Shown here: positions 16,611 through 24,842 of the stretch, piece by piece
Position numbering within the stretch: the first letter of the stretch is position 1
How the letters are laid out: each line of letters starts with the position of its first letter
Origin: Zhongshania aquimaris
GTDB taxonomy: Bacteria > Pseudomonadota > Gammaproteobacteria > Pseudomonadales > Spongiibacteraceae
Length of the DNA: 64,000 nucleotides
Assembly (NCBI RefSeq): GCF_019312595.1
Contig: NZ_JAHWDQ010000005.1
Location: 1 to 64,000 of the forward strand
Direction: 5' to 3'
Notes under the pieces: model-generated
What the model saw: only the letters and a program-made list of their open reading frames with translations
What the model was told of the DNA's origin: nothing
Databases searched by the model: none
Program-made: the position numbers and the translations under genes

Positions 16611-19531
16611 TATTTAACGCTGAGACAAGGGCGCACCGGCTAGGGCTGCGCAGGGTGAAAACGCCGCTGCTGCTATTTGCTTTGTGCGGTGCGTGGCAGG
16701 TTTGTTGGGCGATAGAAGGTGACAAGCAGACGATCGGCGAGCTTCTCGACAGGAGTGCACAGAACCCAGACCGTCTCATTTTAACGACAACGCCAAAGCA
16801 GCAAATTTCAAATGCAGCGAAAGCGAGAGAGCGAGCACGGCTAGCTGCGATAGAGCATTACGAGCGGGTTATTGGCGCTAGTGCCGCGCCGGCTATACGC
16901 GCTGAGGCGATACGTCGCGCCGCGGATTTAAGAGTTGAGTTTATCGACGGCGAGTTGAGTCACTCTGGGGCGTCGATTAATGGAGATGCCAGCAAAAATC
17001 AGGAGCTAAAGACTGCGATCACGTTGTATTCACAATTGCTAAGTGAATATCCAAATTACAGTGCGGCAGATTATGTGCTTTATCAAATGGCGAGGGCCTA
17101 CGATTTAAGTGAGCTGCAAGATAGTTCTATCGATACGCTCAGGCGTTTAAGCCGGGAATTCCCAGAATCGAAGCGCGTTTATGAATCGTCGTTTAGGGCC
17201 GCGGAAATGCTCTACTTACGTAAACGCTATTCAGAAGCGATTGTTGAATATCAGCGTATCACCGCGAAGGAGTCAAGCGCGCAATATTGGTGGCTGGCGC
17301 AATATAAGCAAGCGTGGACTTACTATCAGTTGGACGATTACAGCGCCTCTGTGTCTGCCTTCGCCAAGATACTAGATGCCCTAAAGATTCAGTCCGAGCT
17401 TACTGATTTAGCTGGTCTACTGGCTTTTGCCCCAAACGACAAGGCGGAGTTAGTTAGAGACGCTGTTCGTGGAATGAGTAAAGCATTTTCAAAGCTAGCT
17501 AGGGCCGATGAAATTGATGACTATTTCGCTGCTAAGCAGAATCAATTCTATTCCCCAGTCATTTATCGAGAGCTTGCTGAGATATATTCGCGTGAAAAGC
17601 GCTATACCGACGCAGCTAGCGTGTATGAGTCATTTGCTAGGTTGAATCCCCACCATATTTTGGCGCAGCAGTTTAGCGAACGAGGTATAGCCTCATATCG
17701 GGACGGTGGGTTTAATGAACTTGCGGTGACGGCGCAGGAGCAATATATCGGTACATATGGGCCTGGCAACGCCCTATGGCAGGCGGATGGCGTGTCCAGT
17801 GATCACCGCCGATTAATTCGTCGATACATGCAAGATGTGGTCACGTATAGGCATGCGCAGGCGCAGCAGCTTGCTAAGACAAATGAGGAACCATTCAAAC
17901 AGCGCTTTTCTGATGTTGCTGAGCGTTATCTCGCAATTATTACGTCATTTCCGGAGGACGAAAACCTCGAAGACGTGGTCGGGCATTATGCCGATGCCCT
18001 GTATGAATCCGAACGTTTTGACGAAGCGGCGCTTCAGTACGGAAAATTAGCCTACGAATACGCTAACCCCGAGCGGGCGGGGGATGCTGCATTGGCCCAA
18101 GTCAAATCATATCGGCAGTGGTATCGCAGTTTAAAAGACAGCCAGGCGAGTGAGTCGGATCTTGGCGATACCCGATCTAAAGTGTTTAATGCGATCGCAG
18201 AGTTTGCCAATCGATTCCCGGATCACAAGCAGCGGTCGTCGGTGTTGCTTGCAGCGGCGGAAGACCATTATCAGTTGGCGGCCTTTAGCGAAGTGGTTGG
18301 GATTTGTTTACCGCTAATCCGTGCAAACAACTGGTCTGATGAAAAATTGCACAGCAAAGCCTTAGGCCTGCTTGCGGATTCATATTTTGCAATTAAAGAT
18401 TATGCGCAGTCCGAGAATTACTATGCGGCTTTGCTGCCACTCATGGATGGCGGGGATAATGAGCGCAAGCGTACTGCTAAGAGTAGGCTGACTATATCTG
18501 TTTTCCGGCAGGCCGAGCTTGCAAAACAAAATGGACAGCCTCGCTTGGCCGCTGACTTGTTCCAGCGCTCGGCACATTTGTCGGCGGACAAAGGGCTAGT
18601 GGCGGAGGCCACCTTTAATGCTGCCGGACAGCTATTTGAAGCCAAGGACTGGTTGCAAAGTGCGTCGTTGTTAGAGCGCTTCTCTGATGAGTTTAGCGGC
18701 CACAATATGTTGGTTGATGCAGAGAAAATGTTGGCGGCCGCCTATCAAAAGGCAGCTGATCCCATAAGGGCCGCTCGAACTTATGAGCGAATATCCAAGA
18801 TTACAATTGCCTCTACAGAACTGCGGCGCACGGCGCAGTTAAGCGCCGGCAATCTTTATATATCGGCTGGCCAACGAGATGATGGCGCGAGAGTATTGAG
18901 CGCCTACTTGCGCAGCTATCCACTCCCTTTAGAAGATGCACAGAGTGCACGCTTTGCCCTTTCAGAGTTGTACGCGATTAATTCCACGTCGCAAACAAAG
19001 TGGTTGCGAGATATTGTCGCTGCAGATGCGGCATCCCGAGAGAAAAATTCAAAATCCCAATTAATGGCTGCTGATGCAAGTTATAAGCTGGCGATGGCCG
19101 ATGTCGATTTAGCAAATTCAATTTTCTTATCGCTACCCATTGAGAAAAGTCTGCCGCGGAGACAGGCCGCAATGGAAAAAGCCATTGGGTCACTTGTGAA
19201 GTCGTCGTCATTTGGATTTTCTGATATCACGACCTTGGCGAACTATGAATTGGGTGAATTGTACAGAAAGTTTGCGATGGCCCTACTTGAATCTGAGATA
19301 CCCAAGAAAATGGACGACGACGTCCGTGAGCAGTACCTGATTTTACTAGAAGAGCAGGCCTACCCCTTTGAAGAAAAGGCCATAGCTGAATATAAGTCCA
19401 ATATGGATTTGATAGATGAGGGGGTGTGGACGCCTGGTGTTAGAAAAAGCGTGATCGCTTTGGCTGAGTTGGCACCGGCGAAATATGGTAAGCAGCCAAA
19501 ACTTGAGAAGGTCTATGATTCCTTATACTAA
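16607..19531 (+). CDS. Large exported TPR protein (AgmU/GltD-like)
   Basis: A 974-residue protein with a signal peptide-like helix (about 17-36, LLLFALCGAWQVCWA) and TPR repeats over most of its length, with outer-membrane-assembly-type spacing: TAITLYSQLLSEYPN (about 140), SIDTLRRLSREFPES, AIVEYQRITAKE, AASVYESFARLNP (about 340), AALQYGKLAYEYANP (about 475), SASLLERFSDEFSG, AARTYERISKI. Such long TPR solenoids scaffold multi-protein envelope complexes. Myxococcus AgmU/GltD is a comparable large periplasmic TPR protein encoded with the AglRQS motor. It overlaps the preceding gene by four bases and the next by 17. Confidence 0.8.
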   Translation: MIFNAETRAHRLGLRRVKTPLLLFALCGAWQVCWAIEGDKQTIGELLDRSAQNPDRLILTTTPKQQISNAAKARERARLAAIEHYERVIGASAAPAIRAEAIRRAADLRVEFIDGELSHSGASINGDASKNQELKTAITLYSQLLSEYPNYSAADYVLYQMARAYDLSELQDSSIDTLRRLSREFPESKRVYESSFRAAEMLYLRKRYSEAIVEYQRITAKESSAQYWWLAQYKQAWTYYQLDDYSASVSAFAKILDALKIQSELTDLAGLLAFAPNDKAELVRDAVRGMSKAFSKLARADEIDDYFAAKQNQFYSPVIYRELAEIYSREKRYTDAASVYESFARLNPHHILAQQFSERGIASYRDGGFNELAVTAQEQYIGTYGPGNALWQADGVSSDHRRLIRRYMQDVVTYRHAQAQQLAKTNEEPFKQRFSDVAERYLAIITSFPEDENLEDVVGHYADALYESERFDEAALQYGKLAYEYANPERAGDAALAQVKSYRQWYRSLKDSQASESDLGDTRSKVFNAIAEFANRFPDHKQRSSVLLAAAEDHYQLAAFSEVVGICLPLIRANNWSDEKLHSKALGLLADSYFAIKDYAQSENYYAALLPLMDGGDNERKRTAKSRLTISVFRQAELAKQNGQPRLAADLFQRSAHLSADKGLVAEATFNAAGQLFEAKDWLQSASLLERFSDEFSGHNMLVDAEKMLAAAYQKAADPIRAARTYERISKITIASTELRRTAQLSAGNLYISAGQRDDGARVLSAYLRSYPLPLEDAQSARFALSELYAINSTSQTKWLRDIVAADAASREKNSKSQLMAADASYKLAMADVDLANSIFLSLPIEKSLPRRQAAMEKAIGSLVKSSSFGFSDITTLANYELGELYRKFAMALLESEIPKKMDDDVREQYLILLEEQAYPFEEKAIAEYKSNMDLIDEGVWTPGVRKSVIALAELAPAKYGKQPKLEKVYDSLY

Positions 19532-20111
19532 GTGCATTTGTATCGTGTACCTAACTACGTTGTTACTCGCGTGCGCAAACTCAAATTCAGTGGTGCGCAG
19601 TGATAGGCCGAGCTCAAGATATTCCACCGACTTTAAAAAGGCCGTCGCGACAATGCAGTCAGGCGATGTGGTGTCTGCAAAGGCAGCCTTTGAGGCGCTC
19701 ACTGAAAAGGTGCCAAATTACAGTGGCCCATGGACAAATTTAGGCATCATCTCCGCGGAGCAGCGGGATTATGTAAAGGCCGAAGCATACTTTAATGAGG
19801 CCTTGCGGTGTCAATCTAATAATACCATCGCAATGAATTGGCTGGGATATTTGCGTGCAGTCAGAAAGGACTATTCGTCGGCGGAAAAATGGTATTTGCG
19901 TGCAATTGCAATTGATCCTCGTTATGCGGAAGCGCACCTAAATATTGCAATGCTTTACGAAGCGAATATGCGGCGTCCTAAGGATGCCCTTGAACACTAC
20001 CGAATATATCAATCGCACACCAATGGGGAGAGTACCCTTGTTGCCGCGTGGATACGTAATCTTGAAGAAAGCTCAAATTATGTAGCATCAAATGCCGAGT
20101 TAAGTAAATGA
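19515..20111 (+). CDS. TPR lipoprotein (GltE-like)
   Basis: A 198-residue lipoprotein: a short signal ends with the lipobox LLLAC, so Cys20 would be lipidated. Three TPR units follow (AKAAFEALTEKVPNYSGPW, AEAYFNEALRCQSNNTIAMN, AEKWYLRAIAIDPRYAEAHL; about 60-160). ATG 19515 with AGAAGG just upstream gives the compact lipoprotein signal; an ATG 30 bases earlier would extend it. An outer-membrane TPR lipoprotein next to a TPR scaffold and ExbBD-type motor corresponds to GltE in the Myxococcus Agl-Glt system (inference). Confidence 0.82.
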   Translation: MIPYTKCICIVYLTTLLLACANSNSVVRSDRPSSRYSTDFKKAVATMQSGDVVSAKAAFEALTEKVPNYSGPWTNLGIISAEQRDYVKAEAYFNEALRCQSNNTIAMNWLGYLRAVRKDYSSAEKWYLRAIAIDPRYAEAHLNIAMLYEANMRRPKDALEHYRIYQSHTNGESTLVAAWIRNLEESSNYVASNAELSK

Positions 20112-20413
20112 CAGCCAAAATCTCTTTGACAGGCTTAATGCTGCTATGCACTTCAGGGTTGGCCGCGGGTGACGCCGACCGAGAAGTGAACAATGTCAGC
20201 ATGGGAATGACTGTTCACGGCGATGCAGCCGCTGCGGTTGGCCTTTATCTGATGCCGTGGAGTAACGAGCAAGTAAGCGATATCGATCGACCACCCCGCT
20301 TGCTGAGCGAAAATATTGAACAGATCGATGTCGGTGAATTCCGGAAAATGGCGGAGTGGGATCAGGCGCGGCGTGACTACCAAATTTGGCGATTGCAGAG
20401 AAATAATTGGTAG
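20108..20413 (+). CDS. Small exported protein of unknown function
   Basis: A 101-residue protein with a signal peptide (about 1-20, LTGLMLLCTSGLAAG) and a short polar, partly amphipathic mature part ending in RRDYQIWRLQRNNW. No family recognised. ATGA overlap with the TPR lipoprotein gene ties it to the operon, and 36 bases separate it from the exbB-like gene. Confidence 0.7.
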   Translation: MTAKISLTGLMLLCTSGLAAGDADREVNNVSMGMTVHGDAAAAVGLYLMPWSNEQVSDIDRPPRLLSENIEQIDVGEFRKMAEWDQARRDYQIWRLQRNNW

Positions 20414-20449
20414 TTATCTTAATTTTTTAATTTTAGGTGAGGGCAGTAT

Positions 20450-21097
20450 ATGGAAGCCATAACGAAGTTTGTGGAGTTCTTTAATGATGGCGGACATTTT
20501 ATGTACCCTATTGCGTTGGTTTTGGCGCTGTCCGTGGCTATTAGCATTGAGCGGTTTGTTTTTCTCGGCAGGTCACTGCGGGAAAATCGACGCTTGTGGG
20601 CGCGGGTGTCTCCCTTGCTGGGAAGCGACGATTTGGGAGAGGCGCAGGCGATGGTCAATGGTTCGAAAGTCGCAGTTGCCCGCATTTTAAGTGAAGGTTT
20701 GGCGCAGGCTGGTACGGCAAGACGGCGTAGTGAGTTGGAAATGGCGACGGAAGATAGCTTGGTTTCCATTTTGCCAGCTATTGAGCGCAGAACCCATTAT
20801 CTAGCCACTTTTTCAAATGCCGCAACCTTGCTTGGTTTGCTAGGTACGGTATTGGGCTTAATTGGCGCCTTCGGTGCGCTCGGCAACGCCGATCCAGTTG
20901 AAAAGGCGAATCTATTATCAGCAGGTATCTCCGAGGCAATGAGTTGTACAGCTTTTGGTTTAATGGTGGCTATTCCCAGTTTATTTGCGCATGCCTATTT
21001 GCAAAGCCAGGCCGAAGAACTAGTTAACACCCTGGAGTCTGCCTGTGTCCGTTTTGTGTCGGTGCTTAGTAGCGGTGGAGCGGTACATCTTAAGTAA
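20450..21097 (+). CDS. MotA/TolQ/ExbB-family proton channel protein (AglR-like)
   Basis: A 215-residue inner-membrane protein with three predicted helices (about 16-35, 115-140, 160-185) and a cytoplasmic segment between the first and second, as in ExbB/TolQ. The conserved TLLGLLGTVLGLIGAF stretch carries the channel-lining residues, and SEAMSCTAFGLMVAIPSLFAH is the typical third helix. With the two ExbD proteins it would form a proton-motive-force-driven stator. Ribosome site GGTGAGG precedes the ATG. One ExbB plus two different ExbDs is the composition of the Myxococcus AglR-AglQ-AglS motor, different from the one ExbB plus one ExbD of ordinary TonB systems. Confidence 0.92.
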   Translation: MEAITKFVEFFNDGGHFMYPIALVLALSVAISIERFVFLGRSLRENRRLWARVSPLLGSDDLGEAQAMVNGSKVAVARILSEGLAQAGTARRRSELEMATEDSLVSILPAIERRTHYLATFSNAATLLGLLGTVLGLIGAFGALGNADPVEKANLLSAGISEAMSCTAFGLMVAIPSLFAHAYLQSQAEELVNTLESACVRFVSVLSSGGAVHLK

Positions 21098-21140
21098 GTG
21101 GGGCTGGCTTTAGTTTGCCAGTAATAGTAAGGAGTTGGTA

Positions 21141-21722
21141 ATGACATCACTATTTCAAGCGGAACCAGATTTCGACGACAGTGAATGTTGGCGTTCGCGC
21201 CGCTCACGACGTTTGCAACGCAAACTTAAAGGACGCGCTGATGGCGAGCTTAATATCGTCTCCATGATTGATGTGTTTGCGGTGCTGGTGTTTTTTCTAT
21301 TGGTGGGCTCTTCAATTTCAGCGAGTAAATTACATACCTTAAATTTGACAATTCCACTTGCGAGTAATAGCTCACTCGAGACTAAGAAGGACTTTTACTT
21401 AACCGTAGCATTGCATAAAGACAAAGTTGTGATATCGCAAACTGGAAACGAAACAAGTTTTGCTCATATAAATGGCACGGTTGACTCGGCATCTTTGGCG
21501 GAATTGCTGAGAACTATTAAGGCAGATTACCCCGCTGAGGAGAGGGTAAGTCTATTGGTGGATGACGCCGTTGCATACGAGCAAATTATACGAGTTATGG
21601 ACAGTATTCGCATGTACCCGTCAGCGGCAGAAGGATCGACGGGCGTGCCATTGTTTCCGGCCATATCGATGGGCGATATTGCGGCTGTGAGTCTTAGTGA
21701 TAGCGAGATAGGTGGGAAATGA
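21141..21722 (+). CDS. ExbD/TolR-family protein, first copy
   Basis: A 193-residue protein with a cytoplasmic basic N-terminus (SRRSRRLQRKLKGR), a single membrane helix with the proton-carrying Asp (SMIDVFAVLVFFLLVG, Asp about 44) and a periplasmic domain of the ExbD/TolR fold. ATG 21141 has AAGGAG at 7 bases; the TTG six bases earlier is not needed. The next gene starts within its stop codon (ATGA). AglQ-like by position; the N-terminus before the helix is longer than in E. coli ExbD. Confidence 0.9.
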   Translation: MTSLFQAEPDFDDSECWRSRRSRRLQRKLKGRADGELNIVSMIDVFAVLVFFLLVGSSISASKLHTLNLTIPLASNSSLETKKDFYLTVALHKDKVVISQTGNETSFAHINGTVDSASLAELLRTIKADYPAEERVSLLVDDAVAYEQIIRVMDSIRMYPSAAEGSTGVPLFPAISMGDIAAVSLSDSEIGGK

Positions 21723-22234
21723 ATTACACCGCGAGCGACCGGCGAGTTATTCGTAAGCTTAAGCAAACGAAGCGTCAGGTCTCGATAAATGTTGTCTCGC
21801 TCATCGATATATTTGCGATTCTTGTATTCTATCTTCTTGTAAACGCTCTCGTTGTTGAGGTGATCCCTGAATATCAAAATTTAAAATTGCCCGACTCGCT
21901 CTCAAAGGATCAGGCTAAGCGAACAGTGGCAGTTGCTATTAGTGATAAAGACATACTCGTGGATAATGATGTCGTTATGAGTATTGAAGCCGCATTAGCA
22001 GAGAATGCTGGAACCCTGGATTTACTTGCCGAAATGCTAGGCACTCGGGCACAAGATTCTGAGGACAATGCGCTAGACCCACAAGGTCAGCCATCGATAC
22101 TTGATGTAAATATCGTCGCCGATCACAAAACGCCATATCTTCTTCTTAAGAAAGTACTGGCGACGTGTGTAGGGGCACAATTCGGTAAGGTGTCGCTAGC
22201 GGTAAGGGAGCTAGAGCGAGGTAGTACTAAATGA
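21719..22234 (+). CDS. ExbD/TolR-family protein, second copy
   Basis: A 171-residue ExbD-like protein, divergent from the preceding copy. A basic N-terminus leads to the membrane helix INVVSLIDIFAILVFYLL with the conserved Asp at about residue 30, then a periplasmic domain. The two ExbDs could form a heterodimer within a pentameric ExbB channel, as proposed for AglQ and AglS. ATGA overlaps at both ends. Confidence 0.9.
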   Translation: MNYTASDRRVIRKLKQTKRQVSINVVSLIDIFAILVFYLLVNALVVEVIPEYQNLKLPDSLSKDQAKRTVAVAISDKDILVDNDVVMSIEAALAENAGTLDLLAEMLGTRAQDSEDNALDPQGQPSILDVNIVADHKTPYLLLKKVLATCVGAQFGKVSLAVRELERGSTK

Positions 22235-23217
22235 CTTCAGTTCCGAGCAATTCAGTGTTGGGTTTCGACTGCTGGGGAATACACGAAGACGCAGACCGAC
22301 GGTTTCGCAAGATTTTGCGGAATGTTCTGCTTGTTACCGGCTTGGTCCTTATTGGTTTGCCATTCTGGAAAGTAGATCCATTAAGGGAAATTGCAAAGCA
22401 AAATCCCCAGGAGTTCTACCTTGAAATCCTACCTCCGGCTGCGATAGAAAAGCCTAAGCCTGCACCGCCAAAAGTTGAAGTCAAAAAGGTAGATAACAAA
22501 CCGGTAAGCAAAGCTAAAGAAAAGGCGTCGACACTTGCAAAAGCCGAAGATACAGCGGCAGAGAAAAAGGCGGCGCAGCGAAATATCGCAGCGGCAAAAA
22601 AGGCGGCATCCGCCAGTGGCGTGATGGCATTCAGCGAACAGCTCGCGACCTTGCGTGAAACAAACGCTAGAACTTTGGTGTCTCCGCAAGTACTGAGAGA
22701 TAGGGGTAGTGTTGTAAGTAGAACAGAATCATCGACGTCCAATTTACTTAGTGTCACTACCCATGGATCAGGTGGCGCGATTACTAGCGGCGAAGATGTA
22801 AGCGATAAAGGCAAAAAAGTGGAGCTTGCTGCGCATAATACGCAAAAAATAGCGGTTTTGACTGCAGGGTCGCAAAGTGGGGTCGCTGCCGCTGGTGTCT
22901 CAGGAAGTGGAGGTGGCCCTAAGACGCGAAGTTTAGAAGAGATACAATTGGCTTTCGATCGTAGTAAAAGTGCATTTTATGCGATATTCAATCGCGCTGC
23001 GCGCTCAGACTCCACCATTGGCGCCGGTACGGTTGTAGTATCCTTGACCATTCAGCCTGATGGAACTGTGAGCGAGTGCTCTGTTGTGTCATCGAGTTTT
23101 TTCAATCCTGAGTTAAAAGAAAAACTCATACAGCGAGTCAAGCAGATAAAATTTGAAAGCAAGGGGGTTCCTGTATTTTCTTACGATAGTTATCCAATTA
23201 GCTACGTACCTAGATAG
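22231..23217 (+). CDS. TonB-like protein with AgmX/PglI-type C-terminal domain
   Basis: A 328-residue bitopic protein: cytoplasmic N-terminus, one membrane helix (about 30-46), a periplasm-spanning Pro/Lys/Ala-rich region (KPKPAPPKVEVKKV onward, about 70-130), a Ser/Gly-rich linker, and a C-terminal domain (about 235-328) with GTVVVSLTIQPDGTVSECSV and a final KQIKFESKGV. The last domain matches the AgmX/PglI C-terminal family that is related to TonB and is found in Myxococcus GltG/GltJ proteins. It would transmit motor energy from the ExbB-ExbD complex to outer-membrane partners. It ends the operon. Confidence 0.85.
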   Translation: MTSVPSNSVLGFDCWGIHEDADRRFRKILRNVLLVTGLVLIGLPFWKVDPLREIAKQNPQEFYLEILPPAAIEKPKPAPPKVEVKKVDNKPVSKAKEKASTLAKAEDTAAEKKAAQRNIAAAKKAASASGVMAFSEQLATLRETNARTLVSPQVLRDRGSVVSRTESSTSNLLSVTTHGSGGAITSGEDVSDKGKKVELAAHNTQKIAVLTAGSQSGVAAAGVSGSGGGPKTRSLEEIQLAFDRSKSAFYAIFNRAARSDSTIGAGTVVVSLTIQPDGTVSECSVVSSSFFNPELKEKLIQRVKQIKFESKGVPVFSYDSYPISYVPR

Positions 23218-23390
23218 ATTGTTGGCGTGTAGATTCAAGAGAATAAAAATATCAAGTTCGTTTTCCTAAAAATGAAGCTATATTTCCCTTCATAGTGTGT
23301 CTTTGAAATGCAAAATTGTATTCCAGGTATGTCTAGATTTGCTTCAGAGCGGCGCATTTTGTACCGAGAAAATAGAAAAAATATTATTGG

Positions 23391-23449
23391 GTAAAAAAGG
23401 CGAAGTTAGCTAGCTGCTTCAGGGGATAAAACAACTGTTGATAGCTAAC
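23391..23449 (-). terminator. Possible terminator of the small secreted protein gene
   Basis: On the minus strand GTTAGCTA (23442-23449) and TAGCTAAC (23405-23412) form an 8-bp stem with a long loop, followed by TTCGCCTTTTTTACCC. The loop of 29 bases makes it weak. Confidence 0.4.
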
Positions 23450-23474
23450 CCCGCAATGCGCAAATCACGGGTAG

Positions 23475-23954
23475 TTAAATAATCCCTCCTGCAACTACGC
23501 CACCAAGTAGTGGAATTACCGCCGTGTTGGTGAGATCTAAAACGACGGGCGTGAGACCGCCAAGCAAACTTGCTGTTGGTAGCGGAATACCAGAAGCAGT
23601 TAGTCCATCTACTAATGGAAGAACAACATCAACGGTTTGCAAGGTGAGTGGTAAGCCACCGCTTAGTAATGATCCAAGTAAGTCGCTGGTAAGCGGTGTT
23701 AAACCGCCAACTAGGTCGTTACTTAATAGGCCACTTACTAAGGGCAATGCCTGGTTGGTGAGATCAAGGATGCTAGGAACAATGCCCCCCAGCAATCCAG
23801 ATGGTAGTGCTGTTAAGCCAGCCCCGCCGGTCGGTGATAATGATAGGCTTCCCAGTGGGACAGTAGCAAGTAAGCCTGTTAGTTCTGCTTGAGAATGAGC
23901 TTGGCTTGCGAACGAAATCGCGGCACCAAGTAGTATTACTTTTAGTGGTTTCAT
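23475..23954 (-). CDS. Small secreted Leu/Gly-rich repeat protein, copy 1
   Basis: A 159-residue exported protein of no family known to me. Signal peptide about 1-22 (MKPLKVILLGAAISFASQAHSQ). The mature part is almost free of charged residues and rich in Leu, Gly, Ser, Thr and Val, with an internal repeat: LGGIVPSILDLTNQALPLVSG (about 55-75) and LGGLTPVVLDLTNTAVIPLLGG (about 130-151). ATG at 23954 has AGGAG at 5 bases; an upstream GTG-type extension is unlikely. A paralogue (30762-31157) shares the signal, the repeat and the C-terminus. Such a composition suggests an assembling surface or fibre-forming protein, but no evidence decides this. It has a strong sigma54-like promoter. Confidence 0.8.
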   Translation of the reverse strand: MKPLKVILLGAAISFASQAHSQAELTGLLATVPLGSLSLSPTGGAGLTALPSGLLGGIVPSILDLTNQALPLVSGLLSNDLVGGLTPLTSDLLGSLLSGGLPLTLQTVDVVLPLVDGLTASGIPLPTASLLGGLTPVVLDLTNTAVIPLLGGVVAGGII

Positions 23955-24008
23955 TACAGCTCCTATTTGTCGTTTCTTGGTATGCACAGTATTTTGTTCA
24001 TAATTAAA

Positions 24009-24024
24009 AGCAATTACGGTGCCA
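24009..24024 (-). promoter_or_regulatory. Sigma54-like promoter of small secreted protein gene
   Basis: On the minus strand TGGCAC-CGTAA-TTGCT fits the sigma54 consensus perfectly, with GG and GC 10 bases apart. Transcription would start near 23998, about 44 bases before the ATG. Confidence 0.75.
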
Positions 24025-24497
24025 TATTAGGAGTGTCTAATTTTGTTATTTTTGTATCCATATTTAGTCTTTATTTGACTAAATGAAGAATATTTTTAGA
24101 AAAAACAAAAGTTGCCGAGTAATGAATGCATCTGATTTGTGCAAGTGTGGTAAAGATGTGCGTTTTCGAGCGGAAGATGTTGGTGCGTAATTTTAAAAAT
24201 GTTACATATGCGGCCATAAATTTGTGTTTCCCATGGTTTTATAATTTAAAAGATGGGTAATACATTAAATTACTAAGCCTTTTACTTAGTCGAGGTGATT
24301 ATCGCAGAAAATAGTTTTGTTTGTGTTGTTGTTATGGTGTGTGACCTGGTCTATATGCGCGCTGATGGTGCAAAATTGGCTTTGCTTGGGTGTGGCATTT
24401 CGGCTGCATAAGTGTGCAGATGCTTTAATAATGAATATTCTACTTGATTATTAAATAAAAATAGTCGCACTAAATTTTTACATGATCTATATGTTAT

Positions 24498-24530
24498 ATG
24501 TCCATAATATTGCCATGTCTATAATATGGC
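24498..24530 (+). repeat. Direct repeat, possible enhancer for the DUF3034 operon promoter
   Basis: ATGTCCATAATATTGCC and ATGTCTATAATATGGCT are adjacent 17-base copies differing at few positions. They lie about 140-170 bases upstream of the predicted sigma54 start, a usual distance for enhancer-binding activators. In such AT-rich DNA chance repetition is possible. Confidence 0.35.
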
Positions 24531-24641
24531 TAAAATATGGTTCTATAATGATGCATTAATATGAATTAGTTGCTTGATGAATGCTCTTTTTTGATACACC
24601 CATTCTTTGTTATTTCTTGTAGTTTTCCCTTGTTTTGTTTA

Positions 24642-24657
24642 TGGCACAGCTGTTGCT
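24642..24657 (+). promoter_or_regulatory. Sigma54-like promoter of DUF3034-globin-cupredoxin operon
   Basis: TGGCAC-AGCTG-TTGCT is a full consensus sigma54 element with GG-N10-GC spacing. Transcription would start near 24668, leaving a 175-base leader before the ATG at 24843. Confidence 0.75.
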
Positions 24658-24842
24658 AGTTGTGTCATGCACCCTTAAAAAGACGGATTTCATGTACTGA
24701 ATTGTTGTTAAAGTTCTTGGATTTGATTCCTGGGAATCACCAATTATTTCCAAATAATGATTTTTCATTACAGAGAATTTCCGCGAGAACGCGGGGCATT
24801 TATTTATGCATTGTGGTTTGTCTATTGATTAGGAGCATCAAA

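Larger units (their letters stand above)
23955..24842. promoter_or_regulatory. Long AT-rich divergent control region
   Basis: About 890 bases without a supported gene separate the small secreted protein gene and the DUF3034 operon. It is markedly AT-rich in its middle. It holds a sigma54-like promoter in each direction, a 17-bp direct repeat (24498-24530) and a structured leader before the DUF3034 gene (GATTCC/GGAATC near 24726-24739 and CCGCG-AGAA-CGCGG at 24781-24794). Confidence 0.5.

Noticed and set aside
22416-22814. 132-residue ORF on the minus strand inside the TonB-like gene
   Set aside because: Shadow created by the Lys/Ala/Ser-rich codons of the sense gene.
24660-24842. N-terminal extension of the DUF3034 protein from a GTG at 24660
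   Set aside because: The ATG at 24843 has an AGGAG site and is followed by a signal peptide; the extension would bury it and would overlap the promoter region.
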